Source of the DNA: Cryomorphaceae bacterium 1068
Lineage (GTDB): Bacteria > Bacteroidota > Bacteroidia > Flavobacteriales_D > Cryomorphaceae
Direction of reading: 5' to 3'
Length of the DNA: 64,000 nucleotides
NCBI GenBank assembly: GCA_027214385.1
Contig: JAPVXR010000006.1
Span: forward strand, 62,001-126,000
In this document: piece by piece, positions 62,437 to 64,000 of the stretch
Numbering within the stretch: position 1 is the first letter of the stretch
How the letters are laid out: the number at the start of each line of letters is the position of its first letter
Program-made: the position numbers and the translations under genes
The notes under the pieces: model-generated
Told to the model about the DNA's origin: nothing
The model's input: only the letters and a program-made list of their open reading frames with translations
The model's database searches: none

Positions 62437-64000
62437 TTGAATAATTTATTCACGGACATAGAATTTCCCGATACACTTAAGTATAGCTCCGACTCGGACA
62501 ATATCCCATTGGCTTTTTATGAGGAAGCTTTCCCAAAGGCAAAACACATCGATTTACTACTGGGATATTTTAGCACCAACGCGTTTAAAACATTAGCATC
62601 CTCATTTGCCGAGTTTATCTACAATGGTGGCACTATGAGAATAGTGACCAACCACTACTTTGCTTTACGCGACAAGGAAGAGCTTTTCGAAAGAGTGGAT
62701 CTCGAATTTGAAGATCGAGTAATTCCATTGAACGACATAGAGCACCTTCAGCGCACCTTCAGTAAAATTGACCAGCATTTTTTTGACTGCTTACGGTACC
62801 TTCAAAAAAAGAACAGGCTTCAAATCAAACCTGTAAAGTTCAACAACGTTGATTTAGCTCACGCCAAGGAAATGATTCTTTCAGATGGCAAAAACTGGAT
62901 ATCAACGGATGGAAGCATAAACTTCACTACCGCTGCCATTTTGAGAAATTCCGAAAGCTTTGAAGTCAATGTATCATGGACGGGAAATACAACTTTCAAT
63001 GCGCGTATTGATGAAGCTAAACAAAAGTTTGAAGACATCTTCAACGGTAAGCATGGGCAATACAGGCATTTAAGTTCCGATGAACTGGAAGTTGTCATTC
63101 AAAAAACAGGTCAGAATAAAGAGTTGGACGAGTTACTTGAGGATTCGATCGAGCTCAATCAGAACTCAAGTTACGGAGCAAAGGTGGCCGCTCTTGTTGA
63201 AAAGAAGAAAAAACGGTTTGACTACTATGTGGCGGATATCAAAGGTTTACCCCGCTTTCCTTTTAAAGATGGCCCCCGAGATTATCAGGCTGAAGCTTAT
63301 GAAGCTTGGAAAAAGAACGGCTACTCCGGTGTCTTTGCTATGGCCACGGGTACTGGAAAGACGATTACTTCGCTGAATTGTTTGTTGGAAGAATATCAAA
63401 AAACGAAAGTATATAGGGCAATTATAACGGTCCCGACAACTGCATTAGTTGAACAGTGGAAACAAGAATGTGCGAAGTTTAACTTCAAAAACGTAATTTC
63501 AGTTAGTTCGAAAGTGAAATGGGATAACAATCTTGCCTTTTTTAACACTGCTTCAAAGCTAATTGAACCCTCATATATTGTAATTGTAACCTATGCGTCA
63601 TTAACACGGCGCAAATTTCAAAGCTTCTTTAAGAAACTTCCAAATGACACTATTCTAATTGCGGATGAAACTCATAATCTCGGGTCAAAAGGAATCTTGA
63701 AAATTCTGCCAAAAATCCATCTTAAGAAACGTATAGGGTTATCCGCCACCCCACACAGGAAGTTTGATGAAACAGGAAATAAGGCCATTGAAGAATTCTT
63801 CAGTGATGAGCCTCCGTACATTTTATCGTATTCTATGGAAGAAGCGCTCAATATTGGATGGCTCTGTAGGTACACATATCATCCGCATATAGTTAGGCTT
63901 ACAGTTCAAGAAATGAAGAAGTACAAGGATTTATCTCTACAGTTACTCAGGATGGGCATGTTTGACAAATCAACAGGTGCTTTCAGAAGTACTCCCGAGA
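62437..64000 (+). CDS. PLD-nuclease / SF2 DEAD-DEAH helicase (3' end beyond window)
   Basis: At least 521 residues; the frame is still open at 64000. The start is taken as TTG 62437 (an in-frame stop lies at 62386 and no ATG between). Residues 1-210 form a phospholipase D-type nuclease domain: AHAKEMILSDG (His142, Lys144) and GSINFT (Gly159-Asn162), the HxK...GSxN half. A linker is followed by an SF2 core: Walker A ATGTGKT (Lys308), TVPTTALVEQW, ADETH (Asp410) and GLSATPH (Ser436). The combination points to a DNA-acting restriction or defence-type enzyme; no partner gene is inside the window. Confidence 0.85.
   Translation, partial: MNNLFTDIEFPDTLKYSSDSDNIPLAFYEEAFPKAKHIDLLLGYFSTNAFKTLASSFAEFIYNGGTMRIVTNHYFALRDKEELFERVDLEFEDRVIPLNDIEHLQRTFSKIDQHFFDCLRYLQKKNRLQIKPVKFNNVDLAHAKEMILSDGKNWISTDGSINFTTAAILRNSESFEVNVSWTGNTTFNARIDEAKQKFEDIFNGKHGQYRHLSSDELEVVIQKTGQNKELDELLEDSIELNQNSSYGAKVAALVEKKKKRFDYYVADIKGLPRFPFKDGPRDYQAEAYEAWKKNGYSGVFAMATGTGKTITSLNCLLEEYQKTKVYRAIITVPTTALVEQWKQECAKFNFKNVISVSSKVKWDNNLAFFNTASKLIEPSYIVIVTYASLTRRKFQSFFKKLPNDTILIADETHNLGSKGILKILPKIHLKKRIGLSATPHRKFDETGNKAIEEFFSDEPPYILSYSMEEALNIGWLCRYTYHPHIVRLTVQEMKKYKDLSLQLLRMGMFDKSTGAFRSTPE

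Noticed and set aside
1-64000. tRNA or rRNA genes, insertion sequences with transposases
   Set aside because: None of their sequence features was found on either strand in reading the window; small structured RNAs could still be missed by eye.

Overview
The window is chromosomal DNA from a member of the Bacteroidota, most likely a free-living, possibly marine, flavobacterium-like organism. Three things point there: at least nine secreted proteins end in a type IX secretion (T9SS) type A sorting domain; two hybrid two-component systems of the propeller / Y_Y_Y / kinase / receiver / AraC type are present; and promoter-like sites match the Bacteroidota pattern TTG-N19-20-TAnnTTTG. No rRNA, tRNA, CRISPR array or transposase gene was recognised.

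Layout. 1-1015: nonsense-interrupted copy of an erythromycin-esterase/ChaN-like gene whose intact paralogue is at 9453. 1036-2160: DNA polymerase IV. 2474-9071: hybrid sensor-regulator followed by a T9SS cargo protein. 9453-14536: a co-directional run of enzymes acting in or at the envelope (EreA/ChaN-like hydrolase, retropepsin-like lipoprotein, class D beta-lactamase-like lipoprotein, LmbE/PIG-L-like lipoprotein, DinB-fold exported protein). 14653-19809: CotH-kinase-like T9SS protein, GNAT acetyltransferase, DUF1254/DUF1214 lipoprotein, dienelactone-hydrolase-like protein. 19963-24154: membrane protein, T9SS exo-propeller protein, alanine dehydrogenase with twin inverted repeats upstream. 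24155-30909: PAS hybrid kinase, DUF2130 protein, mini-MscS channel, YD-repeat-like protein, two tandem copies of a structured intergenic repeat, DUF2721 protein and CPBP protease.

30980-47778 is a large minus-strand block. It starts with a 2179-residue T9SS protein that combines two FG-GAP blocks with a complete vanadium-haloperoxidase-type active site. Two further T9SS proteins share its C-terminal module, followed by a tail-fibre-like exoprotein and a second hybrid sensor-regulator. 48059-60485 holds housekeeping and accessory genes (SDR, CBS protein, PagL-like deacylase, DUF2461, EEP-family protein) and three more T9SS proteins, with dispersed palindromic repeats and 7-bp tandem repeats between them. 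61086-62019 is a Crp/Fnr regulator plus a DUF2892 protein with a 14-bp palindrome at a class-II-like position upstream. The right edge (62437 onward) is the start of a PLD-nuclease / SF2-helicase gene, possibly the beginning of a defence locus.

The genes suggest a surface-oriented lifestyle in which hybrid regulators sense extracellular compounds and control exported and cell-surface T9SS cargo. The least ordinary items are the haloperoxidase fusion protein, the decayed EreA-like duplicate, the structured repeat pair next to DUF2721, a candidate short RNA at 54072-54190, and the PLD-helicase at the edge.
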